A DNA stretch of 64,000 nucleotides from an uncultured Raoultella sp. (lineage in GTDB: Bacteria; Pseudomonadota; Gammaproteobacteria; Enterobacterales; Enterobacteriaceae). Below are positions 1-8,949 of the stretch, piece after piece. The translations under genes were made by a program, and so were the position numbers. A model generated the notes under the pieces. It was not told the origin of the DNA. It was given only the letters and a program-made list of their open reading frames with translations, and did no database searches. The stretch is taken from NCBI GenBank assembly GCA_900759445.1, contig CAAEVH010000048.1:124001-188000 (forward strand). Reading direction: 5' to 3'. The stretch's first letter is position 1; each line of letters opens with the position of its first letter.

Positions 1-582
1 GAAGGCGGTGACATTCTACGCCAGGAGCGCGGGTGTCTGGTGGTGGCCAACCATCCCAGCCTGATCGACTACGTGATGCTGGCGTCGATCATGCCGGAGA
101 CCGACTGCATGGTAAAAAGCAGCTTGCTGAAGAACCCGTTCGTCAGCGGCGTGATTCGCGCGGCGGATTATCTGCTTAATGACCAGGCGGATTCGCTGCT
201 GCCCGCCAGCCTGAACCGCCTTCAGCAGGGTGATACCATTTTAATTTTCCCCGAAGGCACGCGGACGCGCCCCGGTGAGCAGATGACGTTGCAGCGCGGT
301 GCGGCCAATATTGCCGTGCGCTGCGCCAGCGATTTACGGGTCGTGACAATCCGCTGCAGCGAACACATGCTTGGCAAGCAGTGCAAATGGTACGATGCGC
401 CGCCCAGCAAACCTCTGTTTACGATTGAGGTGCGGGATCGGATACGTATCAACCAGTTTTTCGATGCCAGCTCACAGACGCCATCGCTGGCGGCACGGCA
501 GCTAAACCGGCATCTTTTGCTTCAATTACAATCAGGTACTACGCCTACTTCAGGAATTAATGATGCAAGCGCTCTATCTTGA
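1..582 (+). CDS. apeD: Lysophospholipid-type acyltransferase, 5' truncated (APE cluster)
   Basis: The reading frame is open from base 1, so the start lies outside the window and at least 194 codons are visible. The protein is a PlsC-like 1-acylglycerol-phosphate acyltransferase. Motif I (NHPSLID, giving the catalytic H-x4-D) lies in the first 22 visible codons and motif III (FPEGTRT) about 60 residues later. It should transfer an acyl chain from an ACP or CoA at the inner membrane. In aryl polyene clusters this enzyme probably helps attach the polyene to its membrane anchor; that role is inference. Its end overlaps the next gene by 23 bases. The letter D follows from matching gene order to the described ape cluster, so the symbol is less certain than the family. 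Confidence 0.8.
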   Translation, partial: EGGDILRQERGCLVVANHPSLIDYVMLASIMPETDCMVKSSLLKNPFVSGVIRAADYLLNDQADSLLPASLNRLQQGDTILIFPEGTRTRPGEQMTLQRGAANIAVRCASDLRVVTIRCSEHMLGKQCKWYDAPPSKPLFTIEVRDRIRINQFFDASSQTPSLAARQLNRHLLLQLQSGTTPTSGINDASALS

Positions 583-820
583 AATTAAAAATCTCATAAT
601 TACTACGTTGAATCTGGAAGAACTGTCGGCTGACGACATTGACACCGATGCGGCACTCTTTGGCGATGGCCTGGGTCTGGACTCCATCGACGCCCTGGAG
701 CTAGGGCTGGCGGTAAAAAACCGCTATGGCGTGGTGCTCTCCGCCGAAAGCGACGAGATGCGCCAGCATTTCTTCTCCGTTGCCACCCTGGCCGCGTTTA
801 TCGACGCTCAACGTACCTGA
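560..820 (+). CDS. apeE: Acyl carrier protein of aryl polyene synthase
   Basis: An 86-residue acidic acyl carrier protein. The phosphopantetheine attachment serine lies in GLDSIDALEL near residue 41. ApeE and ApeF are the two ACPs of the aryl polyene type II PKS and are reported to form a complex with the thioesterase ApeK. The start is ATG at 560, with an in-frame ATG directly after at 563; a short GGAA Shine-Dalgarno precedes them. The gene overlaps the acyltransferase end, which suggests translational coupling. Confidence 0.85.
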   Translation: MMQALYLEIKNLIITTLNLEELSADDIDTDAALFGDGLGLDSIDALELGLAVKNRYGVVLSAESDEMRQHFFSVATLAAFIDAQRT

Positions 821-830
821 GGCTCGCCCC

Positions 831-1082
831 ATGACTGAATCACATGATATTTATGCCGACGTCTCGGCACTGCTGGTTAAGCTGTTTGAAATCGATCCTG
901 AGGATATCAAACCGGAAGCGCGGCTGTACGAAGACCTGGAGCTGGATAGTATCGACGCGGTCGATATGATCGTCCACCTGCAGAAGAAAACCAGCAAGAA
1001 AATCAAAGCAGAAGAATTTAAAGCCGTGCGCACCGTGCAGGATGTGGTTGATGCCCTCGAACGCCTGTCCCGGGAAGCCTGA
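831..1082 (+). CDS. apeF: Second acyl carrier protein of aryl polyene synthase
   Basis: An 83-residue acyl carrier protein with the modification motif ELDSIDAVDM, the serine lying about 41 residues in. It differs clearly from the neighbouring ACP, so the pair is not a recent duplication. ATG at 831 is chosen because the ACP fold begins right after it; the upstream extension is a shadow of the preceding gene in another frame. In the studied APE systems the two ACPs carry the starter and the growing polyene. Confidence 0.85.
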   Translation: MTESHDIYADVSALLVKLFEIDPEDIKPEARLYEDLELDSIDAVDMIVHLQKKTSKKIKAEEFKAVRTVQDVVDALERLSREA

Positions 1083-1087
1083 TCCGC

Positions 1088-1669
1088 ATGTCGGGGGCAC
1101 TTTCACGCAAGGGTATCCTGCTGCTGACAAGCCTGCTCCTGCTGGCCTGGCCTTGTGTTATCTGGCTGGGCCTCGCGCATAACAGCCTGCGCTGGCTGCT
1201 CCCTTTAATGGCGCTGCTGCTGTATTTACGCCTGCGCCAGACCCGGCGTCAGGCGGGTCCGCTGCGTATCGTCACCCAGGTGGTTGCGCTGGCGGGGATC
1301 GTCCTGTGCGTGGCCAGCACGCTGTTGAAAACGCACCAGCTGCTGCTGTTTTACCCGGTGGTGGTCAACGCCGTGATGCTGGCTGCGTTCGGCGGTTCGC
1401 TGTGGACAACCATGCCGCTGGTGGAACGCCTGGCCCGCATACAAGAGCCTCACCTCCCCGCCGCCGCCGTGCGCTATACCCGTCGGGTCACGCAGATCTG
1501 GTGCCTGTTTTTTATCGTCAATGGCAGTATCGCCCTCTTTACGGCGCTGTACGGTGATATGGCGCTCTGGACCGCATGGAACGGCATGATCGCCTATCTG
1601 CTGATTGGCGCGCTGATGGCCGGAGAGTGGCTGGTACGCCGTCGGGTGATTAAGCGAGAATCCTCATGA
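1088..1669 (+). CDS. apeG: COG4648-type inner membrane protein of APE cluster
   Basis: A 193-residue hydrophobic protein with about five predicted membrane segments: near residues 8-30, 33-48, 60-80, 88-108 and 135-180. It has no catalytic motif I can recognise. Proteins of this kind are a constant member of aryl polyene clusters, directly upstream of the AMP ligase. The end overlaps the next gene by 4 bases. Its role is unknown; help with transport or membrane assembly of the pigment is only a guess from context. Confidence 0.75.
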   Translation: MSGALSRKGILLLTSLLLLAWPCVIWLGLAHNSLRWLLPLMALLLYLRLRQTRRQAGPLRIVTQVVALAGIVLCVASTLLKTHQLLLFYPVVVNAVMLAAFGGSLWTTMPLVERLARIQEPHLPAAAVRYTRRVTQIWCLFFIVNGSIALFTALYGDMALWTAWNGMIAYLLIGALMAGEWLVRRRVIKRESS

Positions 1670-3024
1670 TGCCGCCTCTTTCTGTGGTCCGCTGGCTGAG
1701 TACCCCGCGTTCGGCCGACACCCTCGTGGCCTGGCGAGGCGACCAGGTCTGGACTCTGGGCCATCTGCGCGATGACGTTGCGCACTGCGTGGAGCGACTG
1801 CAGCAGCACCAGGGTCAACGCTGGGCGCTCTGTTTTGACGACAGCTATCTGTTTCTGGTCGCGCTGCTGGCCACGCTGCATGCCCATAAAACGCCGGTGA
1901 TCCCGGGGCATAGCCGCCTCTCTCAACTGGAAGAGCAACGCGCGCTGTTCGATGGCGTGCTCAGTGAAAAGCCTCTTGGCTGGAGCGGCCCGACATGGGT
2001 CATCAGCCGTTCCCGACGCCCTCCCGCGCAGACGGTCACCTTCCACCAGTTGGCTGATGACGCCACCATTGAGCTGTTCACTTCGGGTTCGACAGGGCAG
2101 CCGAAGCGAGTTATCAAATCGCTGGCCGTTCTCGACCGCGAGGCTGAACTGCTGGCCACGCACTTTGCCGACCGGCTGGCCGGCTGTCGTATTGTCGCTT
2201 CGGTGGCGCCCCAGCATCTTTACGGCCTGACCTTTCGCATTTTCCTGCCCATGGCGCTCGGCCTGCCGCTAGATGCGGCCATGCTGAATTATGCCGAACA
2301 GCTCAGCGCGCTGGATCCCCGGCATCGCTATGCGTTTATCAGCAGCCCGGCCTTTTTGAAGCGCCTTGACCCCCGGCTGACCCCGCCGCCGGTGGCAATC
2401 CTGTTCTCTGCCGGCGGAGTACTGCCCTGGGAACAGGTGACCGGAGCGGCCGACTGGCTTAAATGCTGGCCGGATGAGATTTACGGCAGTACCGAAACCG
2501 GCATCCTTGCCTGGCGTTGCCGTGAGCAGGAATATGGCAACTGGCGGCCTTTCCCCGGGGTCAAACTTCTCCCCGAGGGCGAAGCGTTTCGCGTATTTTC
2601 GCCGCTGATTGCCGAGCGAGATGGTCTGTTACTCGACGATACCCTGCAACTCACCGCCGACGGACACTTTCGTCTGACCGGGCGCCGGGGACGGGTGGTT
2701 AAAATTGAAGAAAAGCGGATTTCGCTCAGCGAAATTGAACAGCGCCTGATGGAACTGGAGGGGATTCGCGACGCGGTGGCTTTACCCGTCAGCCGCGGTG
2801 GCCGACAGGCCATCGGTGTCCTGCTGGTGCTCAATGACCATACCCGTCAGCAGTGGCTGTCTGCCAGCAAACCTCTTGAGCAGGCGTGGCGGCGAGCGCT
2901 TCGGCCAACGCTTGAGCCGGTCGCCATTCCCCGCTACTGGCGCAGTATCGACGAGATCCCGGTGAACAGCATGAATAAGCGCGTGTATGCGCAATTACAG
3001 GAGTTATTTCATGAAACCCCATGA
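1666..3024 (+). CDS. apeH: AMP-dependent ligase loading the aryl starter
   Basis: A 452-residue member of the ANL adenylating superfamily. The phosphate-binding motif TSGSTGQPKR lies near residue 141, followed by a YGSTETG motif (A5) near residue 272 and the hinge and C-terminal lysine region GRRGRVVKIEEKRIS. In APE biosynthesis ApeH activates 4-hydroxybenzoate and loads it on an ACP. The gene overlaps the previous one by 4 bases and the dehydratase start by 14 bases. Confidence 0.85.
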   Translation: MMPPLSVVRWLSTPRSADTLVAWRGDQVWTLGHLRDDVAHCVERLQQHQGQRWALCFDDSYLFLVALLATLHAHKTPVIPGHSRLSQLEEQRALFDGVLSEKPLGWSGPTWVISRSRRPPAQTVTFHQLADDATIELFTSGSTGQPKRVIKSLAVLDREAELLATHFADRLAGCRIVASVAPQHLYGLTFRIFLPMALGLPLDAAMLNYAEQLSALDPRHRYAFISSPAFLKRLDPRLTPPPVAILFSAGGVLPWEQVTGAADWLKCWPDEIYGSTETGILAWRCREQEYGNWRPFPGVKLLPEGEAFRVFSPLIAERDGLLLDDTLQLTADGHFRLTGRRGRVVKIEEKRISLSEIEQRLMELEGIRDAVALPVSRGGRQAIGVLLVLNDHTRQQWLSASKPLEQAWRRALRPTLEPVAIPRYWRSIDEIPVNSMNKRVYAQLQELFHETP

Positions 3025-3364
3025 AATTAAAGGGAATCAGGCGCATCAGCAACAGGTTGAGATTGTCTTGTACCTCGATCCTGGCCTTTTCTGGTTTAGC
3101 GGCCATTTTGCCATACAACCGCTGCTGCCCGGCGTTGCCCAGCTGGACTGGGTAATGCATTACGCCACCACGCTGCTGGCGCCAGGCTGGCGGTTCCACA
3201 GCATTCAGAACGTCAAATTCCAGGCACCGCTGCTGCCGGATGCGACCGTCACGCTCACCCTGCACTGGCAGGAAGCGCGCCAGATACTCACTTTTAACTA
3301 TCAGCGCCACGATGGCGAAGCGCGGCATACCGCCAGCAGCGGGAAAATCCGTCTATGCCAGTAA
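3011..3364 (+). CDS. apeI: Hot-dog fold dehydratase subunit
   Basis: A 117-residue FabA/FabZ-like protein. It carries GHFAIQPLLPGVAQLD, the usual GHF-x-P-x-x-PG active-site stretch with the catalytic histidine near residue 32. ApeI pairs with ApeP as a heterodimeric 3-hydroxyacyl-ACP dehydratase in the characterised system. ATG at 3011 sits inside the end of apeH. The end overlaps the next gene by 10 bases. Confidence 0.85.
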   Translation: MKPHEIKGNQAHQQQVEIVLYLDPGLFWFSGHFAIQPLLPGVAQLDWVMHYATTLLAPGWRFHSIQNVKFQAPLLPDATVTLTLHWQEARQILTFNYQRHDGEARHTASSGKIRLCQ

Positions 3365-5046
3365 CCTTCGCGCCCTGTGTGGTGATCCCTTGCTACAACC
3401 ACGGCGCGATGATGCCCCAGGTGCTGGCCCGTTTACGGTCCTGCAATCTGCCGTGCATCGTGGTCGACGATGGCAGCGACGCGCCGACGCGCCGGGTGCT
3501 GGAACAACTGGCGGCGCAGGAGCCCGGGTTGACGCTGATTCGCCTGACGGAAAATGCCGGCAAAGGCGTGGCGGTGATCCGCGGCCTACAGGCCGCAGCC
3601 GCGGCGGGTTTCAGCCACGCCGTGCAGGTGGATGCCGACGGGCAGCACGCCATTGAGGATATTCCGCAGCTGCTGGCTCTCGCGCAAGCGCACCCGGCCG
3701 CGCTAATCTCCGGGCGGCCCGTTTACGATGACACCATTCCCCGATCGCGCCTCTATGGCCGCTGGATTACCCACATCTGGGTGTGGATAGAAACGCTCTC
3801 GTTCCAGCTGAAAGACAGCATGTGCGGCTTTCGCGTCTACCCGATTGCGCCGACACTACAGCTGGCGCAGCGCGTGGCGCTGGGTAAACGAATGGATTTC
3901 GATACCGAGGTCATGGTGCGTCTCTACTGGCAGGGCAATGACAGCCATTTTGTGGCGACCCGCGTGACCTACCCCGTGGACGGGCTGTCTCATTTTGATG
4001 CGCTAAAGGACAACTGTCGCATCTCCTGGATGCACACTCGCCTGTTCCTCGGCATGCTGCCGCGTATCCCTTCCCTGCTGTTTCGCCGTCGGGCAAGCCA
4101 CTGGGCGCAGCAGCAGGAGCTCAAAGGGCTGTGGGGAATGCGTCTGATGCTGCTGGTCTGGCGGCTGCTGGGGCGTAGGGCGTTTTCGTGGCTGCTCTAC
4201 CCGGTGGTGGCCGTCTACTGGCTGACCGCGCACCGCCCCCGTCAGGCCTCGCAAAACTGGCTCTCCCGCGTGCGTGCGCAGCTTAGCGCCCGTCAGCAAC
4301 CGCTGCCCGCGCACCTCAACAGCTATTGCCATTTTCTGCGCTTTGGCGAGGCGATGCTCGACAAAATCGCCGGCTGGCGCGGCGAATTACGCTTCGGACG
4401 CGATGTGGTTTTCGCCCCCGGAGCGGAAGACGCGCTCAGCAACACCACGCCAGGCGGCAAGCTCTTACTGGCCTCCCATCTCGGCGATGTCGAGGCCTGC
4501 CGGGCGCTGGCGCAATTGCAGGGCGGTCAGGTCATTAACGCGCTGGTGTTTAGCGATAACGCCCGCCGCTTTAAACAGATCATGGAGGAGATGGCGCCGC
4601 AGGCCGGGATCAACCTGATGCCGGTGACCGATATCGGCCCGGAGACCGCGATGCTGCTCAAAGAGAAGCTGGAGCGTAACGAATGGGTGGCTATCGTCGG
4701 CGACCGCATCGCCGTGACGCCCCAGCGCGGCGGCGAATGGCGCGTCTGCTGGAGCAAATTCATGGGGCAGCCCGCGCCTTTCCCGCAGGGGCCGTTCATT
4801 CTGGCGTCGATCCTGCGCTGTCCGGTGCAGCTGATTTTCGCGCTGCGCCAGCAGGGCAAACTGCATATCCATTGCGAACCCTTCGCCGACCCGCTGACGC
4901 TGCCTCGCGCAGAACGCCAGGCGGCGTTACAGCATGCCATTGACCGCTATGCAAAGCGCCTTGAGCACTACGCGCTGCAGTCGCCGCTGGACTGGTTCAA
5001 TTTTTTCGATTTCTGGCAGCTGCCGGATGCCAAAGAGAAGGAGTAA
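3355..5046 (+). CDS. apeJ: Glycosyltransferase family 2 / LPLAT acyltransferase fusion
   Basis: A 563-residue two-domain protein. Residues about 5-235 are a GT-A family 2 glycosyltransferase: VIPCYNHG at the start, VVDDGSD for nucleotide binding, DADGQH as the DxD metal motif, and FDTEV later. A hydrophobic segment near residues 262-290 links it to an acyltransferase region (about 310-555). That region resembles lipid A late acyltransferases (LpxL/HtrB type), with HLGDVEACR and GDRIAV motifs. The fusion could glycosylate and acylate the polyene head group, which is inference. It starts inside apeI and is followed after 3 bases by the thioesterase gene. Confidence 0.8.
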   Translation: MPVTFAPCVVIPCYNHGAMMPQVLARLRSCNLPCIVVDDGSDAPTRRVLEQLAAQEPGLTLIRLTENAGKGVAVIRGLQAAAAAGFSHAVQVDADGQHAIEDIPQLLALAQAHPAALISGRPVYDDTIPRSRLYGRWITHIWVWIETLSFQLKDSMCGFRVYPIAPTLQLAQRVALGKRMDFDTEVMVRLYWQGNDSHFVATRVTYPVDGLSHFDALKDNCRISWMHTRLFLGMLPRIPSLLFRRRASHWAQQQELKGLWGMRLMLLVWRLLGRRAFSWLLYPVVAVYWLTAHRPRQASQNWLSRVRAQLSARQQPLPAHLNSYCHFLRFGEAMLDKIAGWRGELRFGRDVVFAPGAEDALSNTTPGGKLLLASHLGDVEACRALAQLQGGQVINALVFSDNARRFKQIMEEMAPQAGINLMPVTDIGPETAMLLKEKLERNEWVAIVGDRIAVTPQRGGEWRVCWSKFMGQPAPFPQGPFILASILRCPVQLIFALRQQGKLHIHCEPFADPLTLPRAERQAALQHAIDRYAKRLEHYALQSPLDWFNFFDFWQLPDAKEKE

Positions 5047-5049
5047 AGG

Positions 5050-5472
5050 GTGCTGAACGATCCCCGTTTTACTGCCGAGGTAGAGCTGACCGTACCGTTT
5101 CACGACGTCGATATGATGGGCGTGGTGTGGCATGGCAACTACTTTCGCTACTTTGAGATTGCCCGCGAGGCGCTGCTTAATCAGTTCAACTATGGCTACC
5201 GCCAGATGAAAGAATCCGGCTATCTCTGGCCGGTGGTGGATACCCGGGTGAAATACCGCGACGTGCTGACCTTTGAACAACGTTTTCGCGTGCGTGCCCG
5301 GATAGAAGAGTACGAAAACCGGCTGCGCATCGGCTATGAGATTTTTGCCGCCGACAGCGGAAAACGCACCACCACCGGCTATACCATCCAGGTCGCCGTG
5401 GAGGAGAAGAGCCGTGAGATGAGCTTCGTCAGCCCGGATATTCTGTTTGAGCGCATGGGGGTGAAGCCATGA
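5050..5472 (+). CDS. apeK: 4HBT-family acyl thioesterase
   Basis: A 140-residue hot-dog thioesterase of the 4-hydroxybenzoyl-CoA thioesterase type. The conserved DMMGVVWHGNYFRYFEIARE stretch holds the catalytic aspartate near residue 17. ApeK is described as binding the two ACPs and releasing intermediates. The start codon is GTG at 5050, preceded by GAGTAAAGG, which serves both as the previous stop and as a ribosome binding site. The end overlaps apeL by 4 bases. Confidence 0.85.
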   Translation: MLNDPRFTAEVELTVPFHDVDMMGVVWHGNYFRYFEIAREALLNQFNYGYRQMKESGYLWPVVDTRVKYRDVLTFEQRFRVRARIEEYENRLRIGYEIFAADSGKRTTTGYTIQVAVEEKSREMSFVSPDILFERMGVKP

Positions 5473-6074
5473 GATGGTGGCCCCTGCTGGCGCTGCTGAT
5501 TAGCCCGTTGGTCAGCGCCCTGACGCTTGACGATCTGCAGCAGCGCTTTACCGAACAACCGGTGATCCGCGTCCACTTCGATCAAACCCGTACCATTAAG
5601 GATCTGCCGCAGCCGCTGCGATCCCAGGGCCAGATGCTGATCGCCCGCGACCAGGGACTGCTGTGGGATCAGACCGCACCGTTCCCGATGCAGCTCCTGC
5701 TGGATGATAAACGGATGGTACAGGCGATCGGCGGCCAGCCGCCGCAGACGATCACCGCCGAGAACAACCCGCAGATGTTCCAGTTCAACCATCTGCTGCG
5801 CGCGCTGTTTCAGGCCGACCGTCAGGTGCTGGAGCAGAACTTCCGCGTTGAGTTTGCCGATACCGGCGAAGGGCGATGGACCCTGCGCCTGACGCCGAAA
5901 ACCACACCGCTGGATAAAATCTTCGCCACCATCGACCTGGCTGGCCAGCGCTACCTGGAAAATATTCAACTCAATGATAAACAAGGCGATCGTACCGATA
6001 TCGTCCTCTCTCAACATCAACTGACGCCCGCGCAACTGACCGATGACGAACGACAACGATTTGCTGCACCGTAA
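5469..6074 (+). CDS. apeL: LolA-like outer membrane lipoprotein carrier
   Basis: A 201-residue protein with a Sec signal peptide (hydrophobic residues 4-17, cleavage after LVSA) and a LolA/LolB-like half-barrel pattern starting LTLDDLQQRF. It probably shuttles the hydrophobic polyene conjugate through the periplasm, by analogy with LolA. Its last 32 bases overlap the start of the exporter gene, which is unusually long for this cluster. Confidence 0.75.
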   Translation: MRWWPLLALLISPLVSALTLDDLQQRFTEQPVIRVHFDQTRTIKDLPQPLRSQGQMLIARDQGLLWDQTAPFPMQLLLDDKRMVQAIGGQPPQTITAENNPQMFQFNHLLRALFQADRQVLEQNFRVEFADTGEGRWTLRLTPKTTPLDKIFATIDLAGQRYLENIQLNDKQGDRTDIVLSQHQLTPAQLTDDERQRFAAP

Positions 6075-8367
6075 CCGCCGGAGCATCGCGCTGCTGTGGG
6101 GCTGCGCCTGCCTGCTGATGCTGGGCGTTCTGCTGACGCTGCTGCCGCAATCGCGGGTCAACAGCAGCGTGCTGGCGATGTTGCCGAAGCAGACCCTTGG
6201 CGCGATTCCCCCGGCCCTGAACGATGGCTTTATGCAGCGGCTGGACCGGCAGATAGTCTGGCTGGTGAGCCCCGGCAAGCAGGCCGGTCCTCAGGCGGCA
6301 GGCGAATGGCTCGCTCTCCTTCAGCAATCGCACGCTCTCGCAGAGGTGAAAGGCCCTATGGATGCCGCCAGCCAGCAGGCCTGGGGAACATTTTTCTGGC
6401 AGCACCGCAACGGGCTTATCGATGATGCTACCCGCGCCCGCCTGCAAAACGGCGGCGCGGCGCAGGCGCAGTGGGTCCTCTCCCAGCTCTACTCCGCCTT
6501 CTCCGGCGTCAGCGGCAAAGAGCTGCAAAACGATCCGCTGATGCTGATGCGCGGCGCGCAGCTGGCGATGGCGCAAAACGGCCAGCGTTTGCAGCTCAAA
6601 GATGGCTGGCTGGTAACCCAGGATAAGCAGGGAAACGACTGGTATCTGATCCACGGCGAGCTGGCCGGATCCTCATTCGATATGCAGCAGACGCACCGCG
6701 TCGTGACGACCCTCGCGGAGCTGGAAGAGCAATTAAAAGCGCGCTACCCGCAGGCACAGGTGCTCGCCCGCGGGACGGTGTTTTACAGCGACTACGCCAG
6801 CCAGCAGGCGAAGCAGGATATCTCCACCCTCGGCATCGCCACGCTGCTTGGCGTGATCCTGCTTATCGTTGCGACTTTCCGTTCGCTTCGTCCGCTGCTG
6901 CTGTGCGTGATTTCCGTTGGCATTGGCGGGCTGGCGGGCACCGTCGTCACGCTGCTGCTGTTTGGCGAACTGCATCTGATGACGCTGGTGATGAGCATGA
7001 GCATTATCGGTATCTCCGCCGACTATACGCTGTACTATCTCACGGAACGTATGGTCCACGGGCATGATGCCACGCCGTGGCAAAGCCTTGCCAAAGTCCG
7101 CCGCACGTTGCTGCTGGCGCTGCTGACGGCCGTGGTGGCCTATCTCATCATGATGCTCGCCCCCTTCCCCGGTATTCGTCAGATGTCGGTGTTCGCCGCC
7201 GTCGGACTGAGCGCCTCCTGCCTGACGGTGATTTTCTGGCATCCGCTGCTGTCCCGCGGTCTGCCGGTTCGCCCGGTGCCGGCAATGGGGCTTATGCTTC
7301 GCTGGCTGGCGGCATGGCGACGCAACAAAAAACTGTATATTGGCCTGCCGCTGACGCTGGCGCTCTTATCGCTGGCCGGTATCGCCACCCTGCGGGTCGA
7401 TGACGATATTTCACAGCTCCAGGCGCTGCCGCAGCATCTTCTGGCCGAAGAAAAAACGATCGTCGCCCTGACCGGCCAGAGCGTGGATCAGAAATGGTTC
7501 GTGGTCTACGGTGCGACGCCGCAGCAGACGCTGGAGCGGCTGGAGGCCTTTACTCCTGCCCTTGCCCAGGCGCAACGTCAGGGGATGCTCAGCGGTTATC
7601 GCACGCTTCCGCTCAATTCGCTGGCCCGTCAACGCCAGGATCTGGCCCTGCTCAACGCGGCAGCCCCGGCGGTCACCGCCGCGCTGCAAAACGCCGGGCT
7701 CAAAACGGTCGATGCCGATCTTTCCGCCATGCCGGTCACGGTCGATGACTGGCTTGCCAGCCCGGCCAGCGAAGGCTGGCGCCTGCTGTGGCTGACGCTG
7801 CCAGGGGGCGAAAGCGGGGTGCTGGTTCCGGTTGACGGCGTGAAAACAAGTGCGGCGCTACGGGCCCTGAGTGAAAAACAGCCCGGCGTCGCGTGGGTAG
7901 ACAGAAAAAGTGCCTTTGACGAACTGTTTACTCTCTATCGCCATATTTTGACGGGGCTGCTGGTGGTTGCGCTGGCGGTCATCGCCTGTGGCGCCATATT
8001 GCGTCTCGGCTGGCGCAAAGGGTCGATCGGCCTGCTGCCCTCCGTGCTGTCATTAGGCTGCGGGCTGGCGGCCCTCGCCTTCAGCGGCCACCCGGTGAAT
8101 CTGTTTTCACTGCTGGCGCTGGTGCTGGTGCTGGGGATTGGTATCAACTACACCCTGTTTTTCAGCAACCCGCGCGGAACGCCGCTGACGTCACTGCTGG
8201 CGATCATCCTCGCCATGATGACCACCCTGTTGACCCTCGGCATGCTGGTCTTCAGCGCCACCCAGGCCATCAGCAGTTTTGGCATTGTGCTGGTCAGCGG
8301 TATTTTCACCGCTTTCCTGCTCTCCCCGCTGGCGATGCCCGGTAAAAAAGAGAAAAAAAGACGATGA
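6043..8367 (+). CDS. apeM: MMPL/RND-family exporter
   Basis: A 774-residue membrane protein of the MMPL (RND-like) family. It has one N-terminal membrane helix (residues about 13-32), a large periplasmic domain, a bundle of about five helices near residues 260-390, one helix near 432, a second periplasmic loop and a final bundle of five to six helices near 630-765. The duplicated layout is that of lipid exporters. It is expected to move the aryl polyene lipid out of the inner membrane. ATG at 6043 is the only credible start although it overlaps apeL by 32 bases. Confidence 0.82.
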   Translation: MTNDNDLLHRNRRSIALLWGCACLLMLGVLLTLLPQSRVNSSVLAMLPKQTLGAIPPALNDGFMQRLDRQIVWLVSPGKQAGPQAAGEWLALLQQSHALAEVKGPMDAASQQAWGTFFWQHRNGLIDDATRARLQNGGAAQAQWVLSQLYSAFSGVSGKELQNDPLMLMRGAQLAMAQNGQRLQLKDGWLVTQDKQGNDWYLIHGELAGSSFDMQQTHRVVTTLAELEEQLKARYPQAQVLARGTVFYSDYASQQAKQDISTLGIATLLGVILLIVATFRSLRPLLLCVISVGIGGLAGTVVTLLLFGELHLMTLVMSMSIIGISADYTLYYLTERMVHGHDATPWQSLAKVRRTLLLALLTAVVAYLIMMLAPFPGIRQMSVFAAVGLSASCLTVIFWHPLLSRGLPVRPVPAMGLMLRWLAAWRRNKKLYIGLPLTLALLSLAGIATLRVDDDISQLQALPQHLLAEEKTIVALTGQSVDQKWFVVYGATPQQTLERLEAFTPALAQAQRQGMLSGYRTLPLNSLARQRQDLALLNAAAPAVTAALQNAGLKTVDADLSAMPVTVDDWLASPASEGWRLLWLTLPGGESGVLVPVDGVKTSAALRALSEKQPGVAWVDRKSAFDELFTLYRHILTGLLVVALAVIACGAILRLGWRKGSIGLLPSVLSLGCGLAALAFSGHPVNLFSLLALVLVLGIGINYTLFFSNPRGTPLTSLLAIILAMMTTLLTLGMLVFSATQAISSFGIVLVSGIFTAFLLSPLAMPGKKEKKRR

Positions 8368-8948
8368 TTAAACACAGACTCCGGTGCGCCGCGGCGCTGG
8401 CCGCCACCTTCATCCTCGCCGGGTGCAGCCACTCGTCGAGCCCCATGCAAGGGCGACCGCAGGCATGGCTGGAGCCGGGAACCCGCGTGACGTTACCGGC
8501 GCCGGGCATCACCCCGCCGCTGAATGCCCAGCAGCTGCTTACCGGGCGTTTTCACGGCCAGACTCAGTCGCTGCTGGTGATGCTCAACGCGGATGAGCAA
8601 AAAGTCACGCTCGCCGGTCTCTCATCGATGGGGATCCGCCTGTTTCTTGTGACCTATGATGAAAAGGGGCTGCACACCGAGCAGTCTATCGTGGCCCCGC
8701 AGCTGCCGCCGGCAAGTCAGGTGCTGGCCGATGTGATGCTCAGCCACTGGCCTGTCGCCGCCTGGCAACCGCAGCTGCCGGGCGGCTGGACCCTGACCGA
8801 CACCGGCGACCGCCGCGAGCTACGCAACGCCAGCGGCCAGCTGGTGACGGCGATCGTCTACCTGAACCGGCATGGTAAGCGCGAGCCGATCAGCATTGAG
8901 CAGCGGGCCTTTAAATACCACATCACCATTCAATATCTGGGTGACTGA
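8364..8948 (+). CDS. apeN: DUF3261 lipoprotein
   Basis: A 194-residue lipoprotein with signal peptide and lipobox LAGC (cysteine near residue 21). The mature part matches the DUF3261 proteins found in aryl polyene clusters. It overlaps apeM by 4 bases and ends one base before the ketosynthase gene. It may receive the polyene at the outer membrane together with the LolA-like protein; this is inferred from context only. Confidence 0.75.
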   Translation: MIKHRLRCAAALAATFILAGCSHSSSPMQGRPQAWLEPGTRVTLPAPGITPPLNAQQLLTGRFHGQTQSLLVMLNADEQKVTLAGLSSMGIRLFLVTYDEKGLHTEQSIVAPQLPPASQVLADVMLSHWPVAAWQPQLPGGWTLTDTGDRRELRNASGQLVTAIVYLNRHGKREPISIEQRAFKYHITIQYLGD

Positions 8949-8949
8949 G

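Noticed and set aside
5379..6278. A 299-codon frame antisense to apeK, apeL and apeM
   Set aside because: It spans parts of three clear genes on the other strand and resembles no family.
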